Under the pieces are notes generated by a model. The model saw only the letters and a list, made by a program, of their open reading frames with translations. It was not told the DNA's origin and did not search any database. A stretch of 27,654 nt of DNA from an uncultured Erysipelotrichaceae bacterium (GTDB lineage Bacteria; Bacillota_I; Bacilli_A; Erysipelotrichales; Erysipelotrichaceae): contig CADBLN010000071.1 in NCBI GenBank assembly GCA_902795525.1, positions 1-27,654 of the forward strand, read 5' to 3'. This document shows positions 1-7,684 of this stretch, piece by piece (position 1 is the stretch's first letter; each line of letters begins with the position of its first letter). A program made the position numbers and the translations under genes.

Positions 1-1
1 T

Positions 2-250
2 GTCTGGAGAGTTTCTGATGGATATTATTTCTTAAATTTTAAAGATGTAAAAGATGAGAACAGTGATGTATATACATTATTGAATTCACATATTAATGTT
101 GGTTCGTTCGCACCAAGTGGTTATAGCTCTTTTTATAAATTCTATTTCTTTGTAAGACCATCCTTAACTAGAGAATCAATTGTTCTATCAAACGCATATG
201 ATGCGATGATATTCTTTGATCAAATAAATCCTCTAGATTTACTTGATTAG
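2..250 (+). CDS. C-terminal part of an unidentified protein (5' end outside window)
   Basis: An open frame enters from the left edge in frame 2 and stops at TAG 248-250, giving the last 82 residues. It is rich in Phe and Tyr, with a stretch reading SGYSSFYKFYFFVRPSLTRE near the middle and a closing INPLDLLD. No signal peptide or membrane segment can be judged because the N-terminus is missing. The stop lies 28 bases before the phosphatase ATG, so the two may be co-transcribed. I do not recognise the family and assign no function. Confidence 0.6.
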   Translation, partial: VWRVSDGYYFLNFKDVKDENSDVYTLLNSHINVGSFAPSGYSSFYKFYFFVRPSLTRESIVLSNAYDAMIFFDQINPLDLLD

Positions 251-278
251 TGACAATACAGAAAGGTATTTAAGAACG

Positions 279-731
279 ATGATAAAAATTTTATTCGTCT
301 GCTACGGCAATATTTGTCGCTCACAAATGGGTGAAGCGATGATGAAATACATAGTCAAGCAGCAAGGACTGGCAGATAAGTTTTTCATTGATTCTGCTGG
401 AACTTCGAGTGAGGAGCTAGGAAATCCAATGTACCATATGGCAGTAATGAAACTAAATGAGTATCATATTCCCATTGGAAATCACCGAGCTCGAAAAATG
501 ACTTATCATGATTATCAAGATTTTGATTTTATCTTGTGTATGGATGAAAACAATTATAGAAGCATTATGAGACTTAGTGATAATGATCCACAAAACAAAG
601 TCCATAAGATATTAACGTTTACAGGAAGTAATGATGATGTGGCTGACCCGTGGTATACAAGAAATTTTGAAATAACTTACCAACAGCTAGATAAATCAAT
701 CAGAGAGTTCATAGGTTATTTAGGATTTTAA
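279..731 (+). CDS. Low-molecular-weight protein-tyrosine phosphatase
   Basis: A 150-residue cytosolic phosphatase of the arsenate-reductase-like LMW-PTP fold, which hydrolyses phosphotyrosine through a cysteinyl-phosphate intermediate. The P-loop CYGNICRS is at residues 8-15 (nucleophile Cys8, phosphate-binding Arg14) and the general-acid loop DPWY starts at Asp123, where relatives usually have DPYY. Length is normal for the family. ATG 279 is preferred over an in-frame TTG at 243: it puts Met directly before the beta-strand leading to the P-loop and has a GAAAGG about 12 bases upstream. Family members act on tyrosine-phosphorylated capsule or signalling proteins, but no partner kinase is visible here. 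The gene closes on a hairpin shared with the convergent kinase gene. Confidence 0.93.
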   Translation: MIKILFVCYGNICRSQMGEAMMKYIVKQQGLADKFFIDSAGTSSEELGNPMYHMAVMKLNEYHIPIGNHRARKMTYHDYQDFDFILCMDENNYRSIMRLSDNDPQNKVHKILTFTGSNDDVADPWYTRNFEITYQQLDKSIREFIGYLGF

Positions 732-757
732 AAGAGAGATTTTAATCTCTCTTTACT
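731..757. terminator. Shared terminator hairpin between convergent genes
   Basis: AAAGAGAGAT (731-740) pairs perfectly with ATCTCTCTTT (745-754) around a four-base loop. T-rich sequence follows on both strands. The stem overlaps the last base of the phosphatase stop and contains the stop of the leftward P-loop kinase gene, so it can end both transcripts. Confidence 0.7.
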
Positions 758-1461
758 TTATTATCGTTTAACTCAATTACTAAATCAGCAGGTAAACTGT
801 TATTTAAAACTGTTAGAACATTTTTACTATCAGAAACTTGGTAATGTTCTGTAGCCTCTTTTAGACTGGAGCCACCCATTACTTTTCTTTCTATTAAACG
901 TTTTTCTAATACATCATAGTCATTCTTTAGAAAAATAGAATAGTCACAGTAACTTTTTAATTCAGCCCATTTACCTTGATTTAGTAATAGATAATTTCCT
1001 TCAATTAGAATAATATCCTTTTCAACTTTTATTGCGTCGTAAATGGGATCGTGAAGTTTCCTGCTGTATAGAGGCCAACTGATATTTTCGTTTAAAAGTT
1101 TTTGAATCTTTTCGATTAAAGAATCGACGTCAAAGGTTTCTGGGCTACCTTTATACTTAGCGAGATATTTACCATTAATCATGGTGTTATTTAAATAATT
1201 CTGAGTATATTGGAAACCATCAATACCAAGAGCTTGGATTGGGGTGATTTCTTTCCTTTCGTTTGAAAGATATTGTAAAAAATAGGAAAGGGTTGTTTTG
1301 CCACATCCTGGAGGAGCCGCAAGAAAAACAATAAGACGTCTATTCTTTGCTTTCTGGAGATTGGTTAGCTTCTCCAGTAAAGGCAAATATACTTCTTCAA
1401 TATCCTCTTGTGGATAATCAACTTCAATTTCTAAGTCATTTACTTTAAATTGATAAATCAT
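742..1461 (-). CDS. P-loop kinase of the uridine/pantothenate-kinase-like (YggC) family
   Basis: A 239-residue soluble NTPase. The Walker A motif APPGCGKT is at residues 49-56 after a short N-terminal beta/alpha segment. A later strand, DIILIEGNYLLLN, resembles the Walker-B-adjacent region of uridine kinase, pantothenate kinase and E. coli YggC-type proteins, and an Arg-rich stretch (EKRLIERK) fits the lid. These enzymes phosphorylate small hydroxylated substrates, sometimes sugars, but the substrate is not readable here. The stop codon lies in the shared terminator. The start is only 2 bases after the EIIA stop, so the two are translated from one leftward message. Coupling to an EIIA suggests a role in the adjacent carbohydrate locus (inference). 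Confidence 0.75.
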   Translation of the reverse strand: MIYQFKVNDLEIEVDYPQEDIEEVYLPLLEKLTNLQKAKNRRLIVFLAAPPGCGKTTLSYFLQYLSNERKEITPIQALGIDGFQYTQNYLNNTMINGKYLAKYKGSPETFDVDSLIEKIQKLLNENISWPLYSRKLHDPIYDAIKVEKDIILIEGNYLLLNQGKWAELKSYCDYSIFLKNDYDVLEKRLIERKVMGGSSLKEATEHYQVSDSKNVLTVLNNSLPADLVIELNDNKVKRD

Positions 1462-1463
1462 AC

Positions 1464-1880
1464 CTATTCATCATCATCTGATACATCAGATGTCAAACTG
1501 TTTACATAGACAACGCTTCTAGAGCATTCTTCAATACACCTTTCAATTGTCTCGACGGTCAAGTATTCATCTTGTGGCTTTAACAAAATACTCATTATTA
1601 ATGGTAAGTTAGTGCCCGAAAACAAATGATAGTGAGGGCGCTCCTTGTATATGCCTAACCATTGATTGACGCTGCCAAAAGTAATATCTGAGAAAGCTAT
1701 GATCTCAGTTTCACTACTTTGACTATTAATAAATTCCGCAATTTCCTCTTCAACGTTATTGCATTTAGTAAAAGCGCATATTGCTTTCACTTCATACATG
1801 CCGGGCATAAAGAAATCTATGGAAGCTTTAAATCCATCTGCTAGATCACTGTGTGTAACGATTAATACTTTTTTTTCCAT
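1464..1880 (-). CDS. PTS EIIA component, mannose/fructose/sorbose family
   Basis: A 138-residue soluble EIIA of the mannose-type PTS. It accepts phosphate from HPr on His10 (VLIVTHSDLADGF) and passes it to EIIB. The FSDITFGSVNQWL stretch and the following hydrophobic core match the family pattern (DLxGGSP-like loop, here diverged to DITFGSVN). It stands alone, whereas many relatives carry EIIA fused to EIIB. The matching EIIB, EIIC and EIID are on the divergent operon 1.3 kb away, so this is probably their missing A component. The start is ATG at 1880 with AGGAGTG upstream, and a promoter is visible at 1918-1946. Confidence 0.88.
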   Translation of the reverse strand: MEKKVLIVTHSDLADGFKASIDFFMPGMYEVKAICAFTKCNNVEEEIAEFINSQSSETEIIAFSDITFGSVNQWLGIYKERPHYHLFSGTNLPLIMSILLKPQDEYLTVETIERCIEECSRSVVYVNSLTSDVSDDDE

Positions 1881-1917
1881 AAGTACACTCCTATTTATAC
1901 TTTTAAATTACATACAA

Positions 1918-1946
1918 AATATAAAATATTCAATTTATTATCCCAA
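1918..1946 (-). promoter_or_regulatory. Predicted promoter for the EIIA-kinase operon
   Basis: On the minus strand, TTGGGA (1946-1941), a 17-base spacer and TATATT (1923-1918) resemble a sigma-A promoter. Transcription would begin about 30 bases before the EIIA start. Confidence 0.45.
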
Positions 1947-2176
1947 TTTAAGTTAAAAAAGAGATAAAAATGATTAAAACACGCATAAATAATGATTATA
2001 AATTCAAATTACATGAATTTGAAGGCCTGATTTATTTGAAAATAGGCAGAAATGATTGTTTAAATGTTTGAATAAATCAAAAAATGAGATAAATTAGTTA
2101 AAAAACAGCTATAATTATGTGAAATTGTCAAATGAAACACATAATTGAATGATATATTTGAATAAAATGCTTAAAC
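1947..2176. promoter_or_regulatory. AT-rich divergent control region with inverted repeats
   Basis: No credible gene lies in this stretch between the divergent operons. It holds TTCAAAT (2003-2009) facing ATTTGAA (2017-2023), overlapped by AAATTCA (2000-2006) facing TGAATTT (2014-2020). A wider pair is TGATTTATT (2028-2036) and AATAAATCA (2071-2079). These are candidate operators for the DeoR-type regulator at 7685. The assignment is by position only, and AT-rich DNA produces such repeats by chance. Confidence 0.35.
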
Positions 2177-2204
2177 GCGCAAAAAATGCGCCTTTTTTAT
2201 TTTG
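2177..2204 (+). terminator. Terminator-like hairpin upstream of the PTS operon
   Basis: GCGCA (2177-2181) and TGCGC (2187-2191) enclose five A residues and are followed by CTTTTTTATTTT. It points rightward although no rightward gene precedes it. It may insulate the operon promoter or attenuate a longer leader transcript starting further left. Confidence 0.55.
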
Positions 2205-2218
2205 ATTCAGCTTTTATA

Positions 2219-2247
2219 TTGAAAGGGGGTCTACAAAAATATATATT
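2219..2247 (+). promoter_or_regulatory. Predicted promoter for the PfkB-PTS operon
   Basis: TTGAAA (2219-2224), a 17-base spacer and TATATT (2242-2247) give a near-consensus sigma-A promoter. The transcript would start about 16 bases before the PfkB ATG, downstream of the 2177 hairpin. The spacer contains an odd GGGGG run. Confidence 0.5.
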
Positions 2248-2269
2248 TTAGGTGCAAGAGGTATTCGAA

Positions 2270-3178
2270 ATGATTTACACAATAACATTAAATCCATCTA
2301 TAGACTATTACATTATGGCTAATGATATTGTTGTGGGTGACATAAACCGTTTCGATAATTATAAATATCTTGCAGCTGGCAAGGGAATAAACTGTTCTAA
2401 GATTTTAAATCAATTTGGTATTGATTCAAGGGCAATTTATTTCAGTGGTAACTCCACTGGCGAATACATAGACAGACATCTAAAAAAATATAAATGTATA
2501 TCAACTTGTCCTGTTGTCAATGATGAACCAACTAGAATTAACGTCAAGATATTGGGAAAACAAGAAACTGCATTCAATGCGGCTGGCCCAAATATTTCGG
2601 ACAAAGCCAAACAAGAATTATTAAAAGTTGTCGATCAATTTGAAGAAAATGACTTTGTGATTATTTCAGGAAGCTTACCAAAAAATGTTGATAAAAGCTA
2701 TGTAAAGGAAATATGTCATAGAGCTCAAAAAAGAAATGTAAAAATAGTTGTTGATGTTCCAGACTTTAAAATAGAGGACTTTGATGGATTAGATATTTAC
2801 CTAATAAAACCTAACATTGATGAATTTAAATATCTCCTTAGTAATCCACAAATAAATGAAGACAATTATAAGGATTACATAAATCAACCTCATTTAAAAG
2901 GAGTTAAGAACATCCTGCTATCGCTTGGAAAACGAGGGTCTTACTACAGTGGGGAGTTTGGACAATACCAAATAACCGTCCCACAGGTCAAAGCATTCAG
3001 TACTGTTGGCGCTGGTGACTCAATGCTGGCATCATTCATTGGAGCTATAGCCCAAGGAAAAGATATCAAAGAAGCATTGGTCCTAGCGAATGCAACAGCT
3101 GCTGCGATGGTAATGAGTGAAGACTTGCCATCACTAGAATTAATTAGAGAGGTAATAAGCTGCATAAAGCTTATCTAA
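2270..3178 (+). CDS. PfkB-family sugar-phosphate kinase (1-phosphofructokinase / tagatose-6-phosphate kinase type)
   Basis: A 302-residue cytosolic ribokinase-fold kinase that would phosphorylate a ketohexose phosphate to the bisphosphate with ATP. The N-terminal MIYTITLNPSIDYY and the AAGKGIN loop (35-41) are typical of the FruK/LacC subgroup. The C-terminal signature STVGAGDSM carries the catalytic base Asp250. The start is ATG 2270, with AAGAGG eight bases upstream, in preference to an in-frame GTG at 2252. It opens the PTS operon, 23 bases before EIIB. Members differ in taking fructose-1-P, tagatose-6-P or related substrates, so the exact one is undetermined. The PTS context argues that its substrate derives from the imported phosphorylated compound. 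Confidence 0.85.
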   Translation: MIYTITLNPSIDYYIMANDIVVGDINRFDNYKYLAAGKGINCSKILNQFGIDSRAIYFSGNSTGEYIDRHLKKYKCISTCPVVNDEPTRINVKILGKQETAFNAAGPNISDKAKQELLKVVDQFEENDFVIISGSLPKNVDKSYVKEICHRAQKRNVKIVVDVPDFKIEDFDGLDIYLIKPNIDEFKYLLSNPQINEDNYKDYINQPHLKGVKNILLSLGKRGSYYSGEFGQYQITVPQVKAFSTVGAGDSMLASFIGAIAQGKDIKEALVLANATAAAMVMSEDLPSLELIREVISCIKLI

Positions 3179-3201
3179 ACATTTAAGGAAGGAGAATTAT
3201 T

Positions 3202-3687
3202 ATGGCATCATTAAATGTTGTATTTGCAAGAGTAGATAATAGATTAATGCATGGCATTGTTATGACACAATACTATCCAGCTACTGGCGCAAAGAGAATT
3301 ATGGTAATCGATGATGATACCGCAAACAATCCTACAAGAAAGGATATGATGAATCTTGCTAAACCTGCTGGTACAGCATCTTCAATTATCACTTTCGAAA
3401 AAGCGAAAGAAAACATTTTAGCAGACAAGTATGGAGATCAAACAATCTTCTTGCTAGCAAAAAGCCCTAAAGTATTTAGAGATGTTGCTAAGCTAGGTGT
3501 TAAAATCAATCGTTTAATTATTGGTTGTACTGATTTGCTTAACGAAGGACATAAGTTATCAGACCGTGCTTTCGTTACAGATGAAGAAGTTGAAGCCATG
3601 AAAGAGCTACGTGACATGGGATGTGAAATAGTTGTTCAGCATAATCCTCAAGTACGTGCTGTTGACGCTTGGAGCGTTCTTAAATAA
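3202..3687 (+). CDS. PTS EIIB component, mannose/fructose/sorbose family
   Basis: A 161-residue soluble subunit that receives phosphate from EIIA and donates it to the incoming sugar. The active-site motif RVDNRLMHGIV places the phospho-acceptor at His17. Most relatives have HGQV, so Ile replaces Gln. The remaining blocks (MVIDDDTANNPTRKDMM, PAGTASSIITFEKA, NRLIIGCTDLLNEG) follow the family pattern and length. AAGGAG precedes the ATG. It lies between the kinase and EIIC. The 58-base gap to EIIC can form a small hairpin, TATCTA (3690-3695) with TAGATA (3704-3709), which may set processing or relative expression. Confidence 0.92.
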   Translation: MASLNVVFARVDNRLMHGIVMTQYYPATGAKRIMVIDDDTANNPTRKDMMNLAKPAGTASSIITFEKAKENILADKYGDQTIFLLAKSPKVFRDVAKLGVKINRLIIGCTDLLNEGHKLSDRAFVTDEEVEAMKELRDMGCEIVVQHNPQVRAVDAWSVLK

Positions 3688-3745
3688 GGTATCTATTAAA
3701 ATTTAGATATATAGAAAACTAAGGAAGGAAAGGAGATTTTCTATT

Positions 3746-4537
3746 ATGTTTGGAATGAATATTTTGCAAGCTTTGCTAATTATTCTATTCGCAGGTATAA
3801 TGGGCGCTGACGTAATGGGTCCACAGCACTTCTTATTTTGGAGAAGCCCAGTTGGTCAATGTCTAATTACAGCCGCAATCTTAGGTAATCCTATGGCTGG
3901 GTTACCAGTTGGTGCTAGTTTGGCACTAATGTCACTAGGAGTTGTAGGTTTAGGTGGTGCTTCAGTACCTAACTACAGAATTACTTCTATCGTTACTACA
4001 ATTGTAGTATTACAGACAGGTCAACCATTTGAAGTTGGTCTAGCTATTGGCTTACCAGTAGGTATGATGAACGTTTATCTAGACGTTATGATTAAGACTA
4101 TTGGTGCTACATTAGCAACAAATGCTCAAAAGCAGATTGAGAATCATGAATTTGAAAAAGGCACAAATACTGCTTTAATTATCTTGGCAATGAATATTTG
4201 TCAATATGTATTACCAGTAGCATTAGTTATCTTTGCTGGCCAACCTGTAGTTGAAGCATTAGTTAACATTATTCCTAATTGGCTATACAAAGGCTTACAA
4301 GTTGCAGGTAAGATGTTACCAGTAACTGGTATGGCAATGTTATTGAACTATATGCCAGTTAACAAACATTGGCAATTCCTATGCTTAGGTTTTGTTCTAT
4401 ATTCATATTTGAATTTGAAGATCCTACCAATCGGTATTATCGGTTTAATTATTGCAGTTACTCATTATAAACGTGAATTAGGTTTATCAAGAATGACTGT
4501 AAATGCTGTTGCAGGAGGTGACATGGAAGATGAGTAG
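3746..4537 (+). CDS. PTS EIIC component, mannose/fructose/sorbose family
   Basis: A 263-residue integral membrane subunit of the mannose-type permease that forms the translocation path with EIID. Hydrophobic helices run through most of the protein, with the conserved GNPMAGLPVGASLALMSLG-like block at about residues 46-66 and a charged cytoplasmic tail. AAAGGAG lies about 10 bases before the ATG. It overlaps EIID by 8 bases, so the two are probably translationally coupled and made in equal amounts. The helices use notably repetitive Gly/Ala/Pro composition, which is normal here. Confidence 0.92.
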   Translation: MFGMNILQALLIILFAGIMGADVMGPQHFLFWRSPVGQCLITAAILGNPMAGLPVGASLALMSLGVVGLGGASVPNYRITSIVTTIVVLQTGQPFEVGLAIGLPVGMMNVYLDVMIKTIGATLATNAQKQIENHEFEKGTNTALIILAMNICQYVLPVALVIFAGQPVVEALVNIIPNWLYKGLQVAGKMLPVTGMAMLLNYMPVNKHWQFLCLGFVLYSYLNLKILPIGIIGLIIAVTHYKRELGLSRMTVNAVAGGDMEDE

Positions 4538-5336
4538 ACCAGAATACACATTAACAGAAGCTGATGTAAAAGAGGCTAATAGAAGGTATTTAAGAGTATC
4601 TATCGGTGGCTTTAACTATGCAACACAAAACGGAACTGGTGTAGTTTACGGTTTAGCAAAAGCTTTAAGAAAACTATATCCAAATGATGATGATTATGCA
4701 GAAGCATTATTAAATGAATCAAAATACTTTAACTCACAACCATACTTTGCAAGTGCTATAATTGGTGCAGCATTGGCAATGGAACAAGAATTAGGTATTG
4801 AAGGTAAGGATGCAATCCAGGACTTCAAAACTGGTTTGATGGGTCCTACAGCTGGTATCGGTGACTCAATTTTCTGGATTATGATGCCTGCAATCTTCAC
4901 ACCAATCGCAGCTGCTATGGCTTATGAAGGCAGTATCGTAGGTTGGTTAATTGAATGTGCATACTGGATCGTATTAGCATTCTTCCGTAGAAGATTCTTC
5001 CTATACGGTTATAAATTAGGTGGACAATTCGTACCATTAATTAAGGACCAATTATCATTAGTTACTGATGCAATCGGTATCTTAGGTTTGACAGTTTTAG
5101 GTGCCTTAATTCCATCAACAATTACAGTAAAAACTCCATTAGCTTGGGAATTATCAACTGGTAACTCAATCGTTATCCAAGATATGTTAGATACATTATT
5201 ACCTAACTTCCTGGCAGTTGTTATTACTGCAATTGCAGCTAGATTGTTAGTTGGTAAGAAGATTACAATGGTTCAATTAGTATTTGGTGTATTAATTATA
5301 TCAGTCATCTTATCAGCACTTGGAATTTTAGCTTAA
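4530..5336 (+). CDS. PTS EIID component, mannose/fructose/sorbose family
   Basis: A 268-residue membrane partner of EIIC. The N-terminal cytoplasmic segment FNYATQNGTGVVYGLAKALRKLYP is followed by the signature GLMGPTAGIGDSIFW (about residues 106-120) and C-terminal hydrophobic segments. The start at ATG 4530 is set by AGGAGG at 4513-4518 and by the start of family similarity. An in-frame TTG at 4503 would add nine residues and is less likely. It overlaps the EIIC stop by 8 bases. A terminator-like hairpin follows, so the hydrolase and regulator genes downstream are probably expressed at a lower level. Confidence 0.92.
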   Translation: MSRPEYTLTEADVKEANRRYLRVSIGGFNYATQNGTGVVYGLAKALRKLYPNDDDYAEALLNESKYFNSQPYFASAIIGAALAMEQELGIEGKDAIQDFKTGLMGPTAGIGDSIFWIMMPAIFTPIAAAMAYEGSIVGWLIECAYWIVLAFFRRRFFLYGYKLGGQFVPLIKDQLSLVTDAIGILGLTVLGALIPSTITVKTPLAWELSTGNSIVIQDMLDTLLPNFLAVVITAIAARLLVGKKITMVQLVFGVLIISVILSALGILA

Positions 5337-5346
5337 TAATTAGTTT

Positions 5347-5382
5347 AGGGGATTGGGCCATGTGCCTAATCCCTTTTTTATT
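5347..5382 (+). terminator. Intra-operon terminator after EIID
   Basis: GGGATTGGGC (5349-5358) pairs with GCCTAATCCC (5364-5373) with one G-U, around a five-base loop, followed by TTTTTTATT. It is strong by appearance yet sits inside a gene run, so it probably lets only part of transcription through to the hydrolases. Confidence 0.75.
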
Positions 5383-5398
5383 CACTTGGAGGTTTATT

Positions 5399-6637
5399 AT
5401 GAAATTAGCAATAGGAAGATGTGATGTAACACCACTAGAACCTGTGTTTCAAGGTGGATATGTTCAAAGGAAAAAAGAATACGAAAGTGTTCATGACAAC
5501 ATAACAAGTACAGTTTTTGTGTTGAATATAAATGATGAAAAAATCGTTTGGATAAGTAGCGATGTATCGGGTGCTACCCATGAAATGATTGATCTCGTTT
5601 TAAATAGATTGAATGAAAGAGGCTTAAAATTAGACAAAAGCCATTTAGTTTATGGCAGCACTCATACTCATAGTGGCCCTAGTGTAAAAGGCAAAGTCCC
5701 ATATGAATATATGTATGGCGAAAAAGAAAAAGAAAACGTTATAAGGATGTGTGAGTTAACTGCTGATTGTGTATATGACACATATAATCAGGAAGGTGTA
5801 GAAGTACATGCTAGATTTAGTGATGTCATAATTGATGGTTTATACTCAAATAGAAATGATAAAAACAAATTATCAGATAAACATGAATATATGATTGCTT
5901 TCTTTGATAATAGTGAAAACATAGTGGGAATCTATCATTTAATGTCTCACCATTGTACAGTATTGGGACCACAGAATATGGAATTAAGTTCTGATTTATT
6001 TGGCGCCTTAAGAAATAGGTTGGAAGCACATTTCAATTGTCCTGTTCTAATGGCGCAAGGTAATGCTGGTGATATGGGAAATAAACAATATCGCGATGGT
6101 AATGATTTTGCGGCTTTGGATAGACTTGCTGATAATCTATTTGCGCAAATTAAAAATAAGTATAGATGGCAAGATATAAACATGGATGGGTTTGAACATA
6201 AAAGCGTTAATTATCATGCAAGCTACCATCTTGACTACAGTAACTATAAAGAAAAGTATGAAGAATTCACAAGAAGACTGGAAACTGCGACTAATGTGGA
6301 TGAGATTAAGCTTTTAACTGGTTGGCAATCAACAGCAAAAGTAAGAATGAATATGCCACCACAGGATGTTGAAGTAGACATGCCAGCAGAAATAATAACA
6401 ATGAATGAATTGGAAATAGTTTTGGTTCCAGGTGAATTGGGATCCATTTTGGGTTTAAGAATTAAAGAAGCTTCAAAAGCTAAGTTATGTTTTGTATGGG
6501 CATATGTGAATGGAAGTGATTTAGGCTATATGATTGAAAAAGAAGCTTTCCAAACGGAATCTCAAGAAAGCCAAGTCACAAATTATCCAGCGGGTGTTTG
6601 TGATGAGTATGTTGAAGAAATAATAAGGAGTTTATGA
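5399..6637 (+). CDS. Neutral/alkaline-ceramidase-fold metal-dependent hydrolase, cytoplasmic
   Basis: A 412-residue protein resembling the N-terminal catalytic domain of neutral/alkaline ceramidase, a Zn amidase family. The visible signatures are STHTHSGP (His89 and His91), the MSHHC block (His184-His185), AQGNAGD (219-225), VPGELGS (Glu346) and NGSDLGYM (Tyr377). In Pseudomonas ceramidase the zinc is held by two His, one Glu and one Tyr; the same four positions can be matched here by motif. It lacks a signal peptide and the C-terminal domain of secreted ceramidases. TGGAGG six bases before ATG 5399 fixes the start; an in-frame ATG at 5360 lies in the terminator loop. Within a PTS operon it most likely cleaves a phosphorylated imported compound, perhaps an amide. 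That substrate idea is inference. Confidence 0.8.
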   Translation: MKLAIGRCDVTPLEPVFQGGYVQRKKEYESVHDNITSTVFVLNINDEKIVWISSDVSGATHEMIDLVLNRLNERGLKLDKSHLVYGSTHTHSGPSVKGKVPYEYMYGEKEKENVIRMCELTADCVYDTYNQEGVEVHARFSDVIIDGLYSNRNDKNKLSDKHEYMIAFFDNSENIVGIYHLMSHHCTVLGPQNMELSSDLFGALRNRLEAHFNCPVLMAQGNAGDMGNKQYRDGNDFAALDRLADNLFAQIKNKYRWQDINMDGFEHKSVNYHASYHLDYSNYKEKYEEFTRRLETATNVDEIKLLTGWQSTAKVRMNMPPQDVEVDMPAEIITMNELEIVLVPGELGSILGLRIKEASKAKLCFVWAYVNGSDLGYMIEKEAFQTESQESQVTNYPAGVCDEYVEEIIRSL

Positions 6638-6639
6638 TT

Positions 6640-7629
6640 ATGAATTTAAAACCAAGAGCAATTAAAAGCGATATTCCTGTAAAGATGAATAAACCGGAAA
6701 ACGAAAAGCCTTCAAGATGGAGCTTTTTAAAGGTATTAAGAGAGTATAGTAACTTAAAAGAATATTATCCAGAGATTAACCCTTACGCAGAGGCTTATAG
6801 ATGGAAAGAGAATCTATATTGCATTTTTGCGCCAAGTGTTTTAGGAGGCTGTGGAGACATGTGGGTTTACCTAATCATCGGTCCTGAAAAGGCTTTGTTG
6901 ATTGATACAGCACTGGGTCTTGGTGATTTAAAAGGCTTATGTGAAAAGTTAGCTGATGGTAAGGAAATTATTTGTGCTAATACCCATAATCATTTAGACC
7001 ACATTGGTGGAAACTCTCAATTTGATAAAGTGTATATTAATGAGTTTGATGCTGAAGTATTGGAAGAACACAATAATCCAAAGTTTATGAGAGAAAAATT
7101 ATTAAATCCAGATGGTACTGGCAAAGATGCTGAGTTTGATGTTAATCAACTCGTAAAGCATCAGCATTATGAAATTGTTCCAGTTAAGGATGGGCACATC
7201 TTTGACTTAGGTGCTGGTTATGAAGTTGAATTAATTCATTTGTCAGGACATACCGCAGGACAAAGTGCTTTCTATGACAAACAAACCAAATGTTTATTCA
7301 TTGGCGATACTACCAGTGCTTGGGGTGGAGATGCTGGAGAAAGATATCCGCAATACTGTACTGTAAATTCTTTTAGAGACAGAGTAAAAAGAGTAATAGA
7401 CAAGTATGGTGATGAAATCAGTGGCGTATATCCAGGACACGGGGTATTAGATCTGCATCCAATAGTCCTTCAATATGAGTTGGATACTTGTAATCAAATT
7501 ATTGAGCATCCAGACTGGAGCAGCAAAACAGTGATGTTTGGTGAAACTAGGGAACTATGTGCTCAATACATTTACCAATTTGGCAGTGATTTTAAGTATT
7601 CAAAAGATGCGATAATAAAAGAAGATTAA
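6640..7629 (+). CDS. Metallo-beta-lactamase-fold hydrolase
   Basis: A 329-residue soluble MBL-fold enzyme. The complete metal set is visible: NTHNHLDH (His116, His118, Asp120, His121), SGHTAG (His204), IGDTTS (Asp223) and YPGHG (His267). This is the glyoxalase-II-like dinuclear pattern. It has an N-terminal extension of about 75 residues before the fold begins at the GDMWVYLIIG strand. ATG 6640 is nine bases from AAGGAG. An ATG at 6634 overlaps the previous stop (ATGA) but is only three bases from the SD, so it is the alternative. By context it would act on the same metabolite as the ceramidase-like enzyme, as the MBL enzyme UlaG does in ascorbate PTS operons, but the reaction is unknown. Confidence 0.85.
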   Translation: MNLKPRAIKSDIPVKMNKPENEKPSRWSFLKVLREYSNLKEYYPEINPYAEAYRWKENLYCIFAPSVLGGCGDMWVYLIIGPEKALLIDTALGLGDLKGLCEKLADGKEIICANTHNHLDHIGGNSQFDKVYINEFDAEVLEEHNNPKFMREKLLNPDGTGKDAEFDVNQLVKHQHYEIVPVKDGHIFDLGAGYEVELIHLSGHTAGQSAFYDKQTKCLFIGDTTSAWGGDAGERYPQYCTVNSFRDRVKRVIDKYGDEISGVYPGHGVLDLHPIVLQYELDTCNQIIEHPDWSSKTVMFGETRELCAQYIYQFGSDFKYSKDAIIKED

Positions 7630-7684
7630 AACAATCATTTTTAAGGTATAATTTGGTTAAGTTAAGCACTTTTTTGGAGGTTTT

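Noticed and set aside
5360..5398. Upstream in-frame ATG extending the ceramidase-like protein by 13 residues, which would resemble a hydrophobic leader
   Set aside because: The ATG sits in the terminator loop with no SD, while ATG 5399 has TGGAGG at ideal spacing. I therefore do not call a signal peptide.
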